Below, one piece after another: positions 63,860 through 64,000 of a stretch of 64,000 nucleotides of DNA (positions are counted from its first letter, which is position 1; each line of letters begins with the position of its first letter). A program made the translations under genes and the position numbers. The stretch comes from Nitrospira sp. (GTDB taxonomy: Bacteria; Nitrospirota; Nitrospiria; Nitrospirales; Nitrospiraceae), in assembly GCA_024998595.1 (NCBI GenBank), contig JACOEK010000002.1:434001-498000 (forward strand), in the 5' to 3' direction. The notes below the pieces were generated by a model that worked only from the letters and a program-made list of their open reading frames with translations, was not told the DNA's origin and did not search any database.

Positions 63860-64000
63860 CACCCACCTCACTATTCCCGTAATAGGCATCACGTTGACCG
63901 CCATGAGGATAGGTGCGCTTGCACCGTACCACCAGGGTCTGAGTCCCGCGGCCCTCCACACATTGATCGAGTGACTTGGAGTATTCCAGTTTCCCGTCCA
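63840..64000 (-). CDS. C-terminal fragment of an unidentified protein (cut by window edge)
   Basis: A minus-strand frame open to the right edge encodes about 53 C-terminal residues including GKLEYSKSLDQCVEGRG and RCKRTYPHGGQRDAYYGNS before a TGA that overlaps the HEAT gene 5 start by 20 bases. Its codon usage looks coding and the overlap resembles other coupled pairs in this window. Too short to identify; the alternative is chance read-through. Confidence 0.5.
   Translation of the reverse strand, partial: DGKLEYSKSLDQCVEGRGTQTLVVRCKRTYPHGGQRDAYYGNSEVGDGTGTR

Overview
The window looks like a stretch of a GC-rich (about 58-60 % by eye), free-living, Gram-negative bacterial chromosome. The gene content and order fit the phylum Nitrospirota, most likely the genus Nitrospira. 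This is inferred from overall protein character, the citramalate route to isoleucine, a PGAM-like protein sitting where homoserine kinase is expected, and periplasmic cupredoxin and ferredoxin genes. No rRNA gene or other definitive marker is present. I see no insertion sequence, prophage, CRISPR array or integrase; this is ordinary chromosome with compact, largely minus-strand operons.

Layout. 1-4.5 kb: a truncated M1-type metallopeptidase, a double-receiver response regulator, then phoH-ybeY-ftsY. 4.6-19.8 kb: a type IV pilus island with two adjacent minor-pilin operons. The first is fimT-pilV-pilW-pilX-small secreted protein-pilY1-Ig-fold lipoprotein. The second is fimT-pilV-pilW-PilX-like-PilB-like ATPase. 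The prepilin peptidase gene lies upstream of both, and a 22-bp-period direct repeat sits in front of the second operon. 20-25 kb: a LuxR-type DNA-binding protein, then rlmB, cysS, a DedA protein, surE, tRNA-Pro(GGG), a MerR regulator and ihfA. 25-33 kb: an amino-acid operon (aminotransferase, hom, thrC, apgM-like putative homoserine kinase, lysC, cimA) covering the aspartate-threonine pathway and the citramalate entry to isoleucine.

33-39 kb: the only long plus-strand run, pdxJ, nnr, tsaE, a LapA-like membrane protein and mutS, closed by a strong hairpin. 39-41 kb: two small secreted proteins of unknown function with their own promoter. 41-53 kb: a long minus-strand series (DUF192 protein, Rieske ferredoxin, chagasin-like inhibitor, D-amino acid aminotransferase, then rimP-nusA-infB-DUF503-rbfA-truB-rpsO-pnp-M16 peptidase) with a terminator-like hairpin directly in front of rimP. 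53-58.5 kb: a two-cluster ferredoxin, a small secreted protein, a nitrosocyanin-like cupredoxin, a membrane-fused spermidine-synthase-like protein, a CBS-domain protein and ugd. 58.5-64 kb: five consecutive HEAT/PBS-lyase-repeat proteins and the C-terminal end of an unidentified protein.

The most unusual parts are the five-gene HEAT-repeat array, the doubled minor-pilin operons with a calcium-loop-rich PilY1, the cupredoxin with a Cys-x2-His-Pro motif resembling red-copper nitrosocyanin, the non-orthologous homoserine kinase candidate, and the hairpin that leaves no room for a promoter before rimP.
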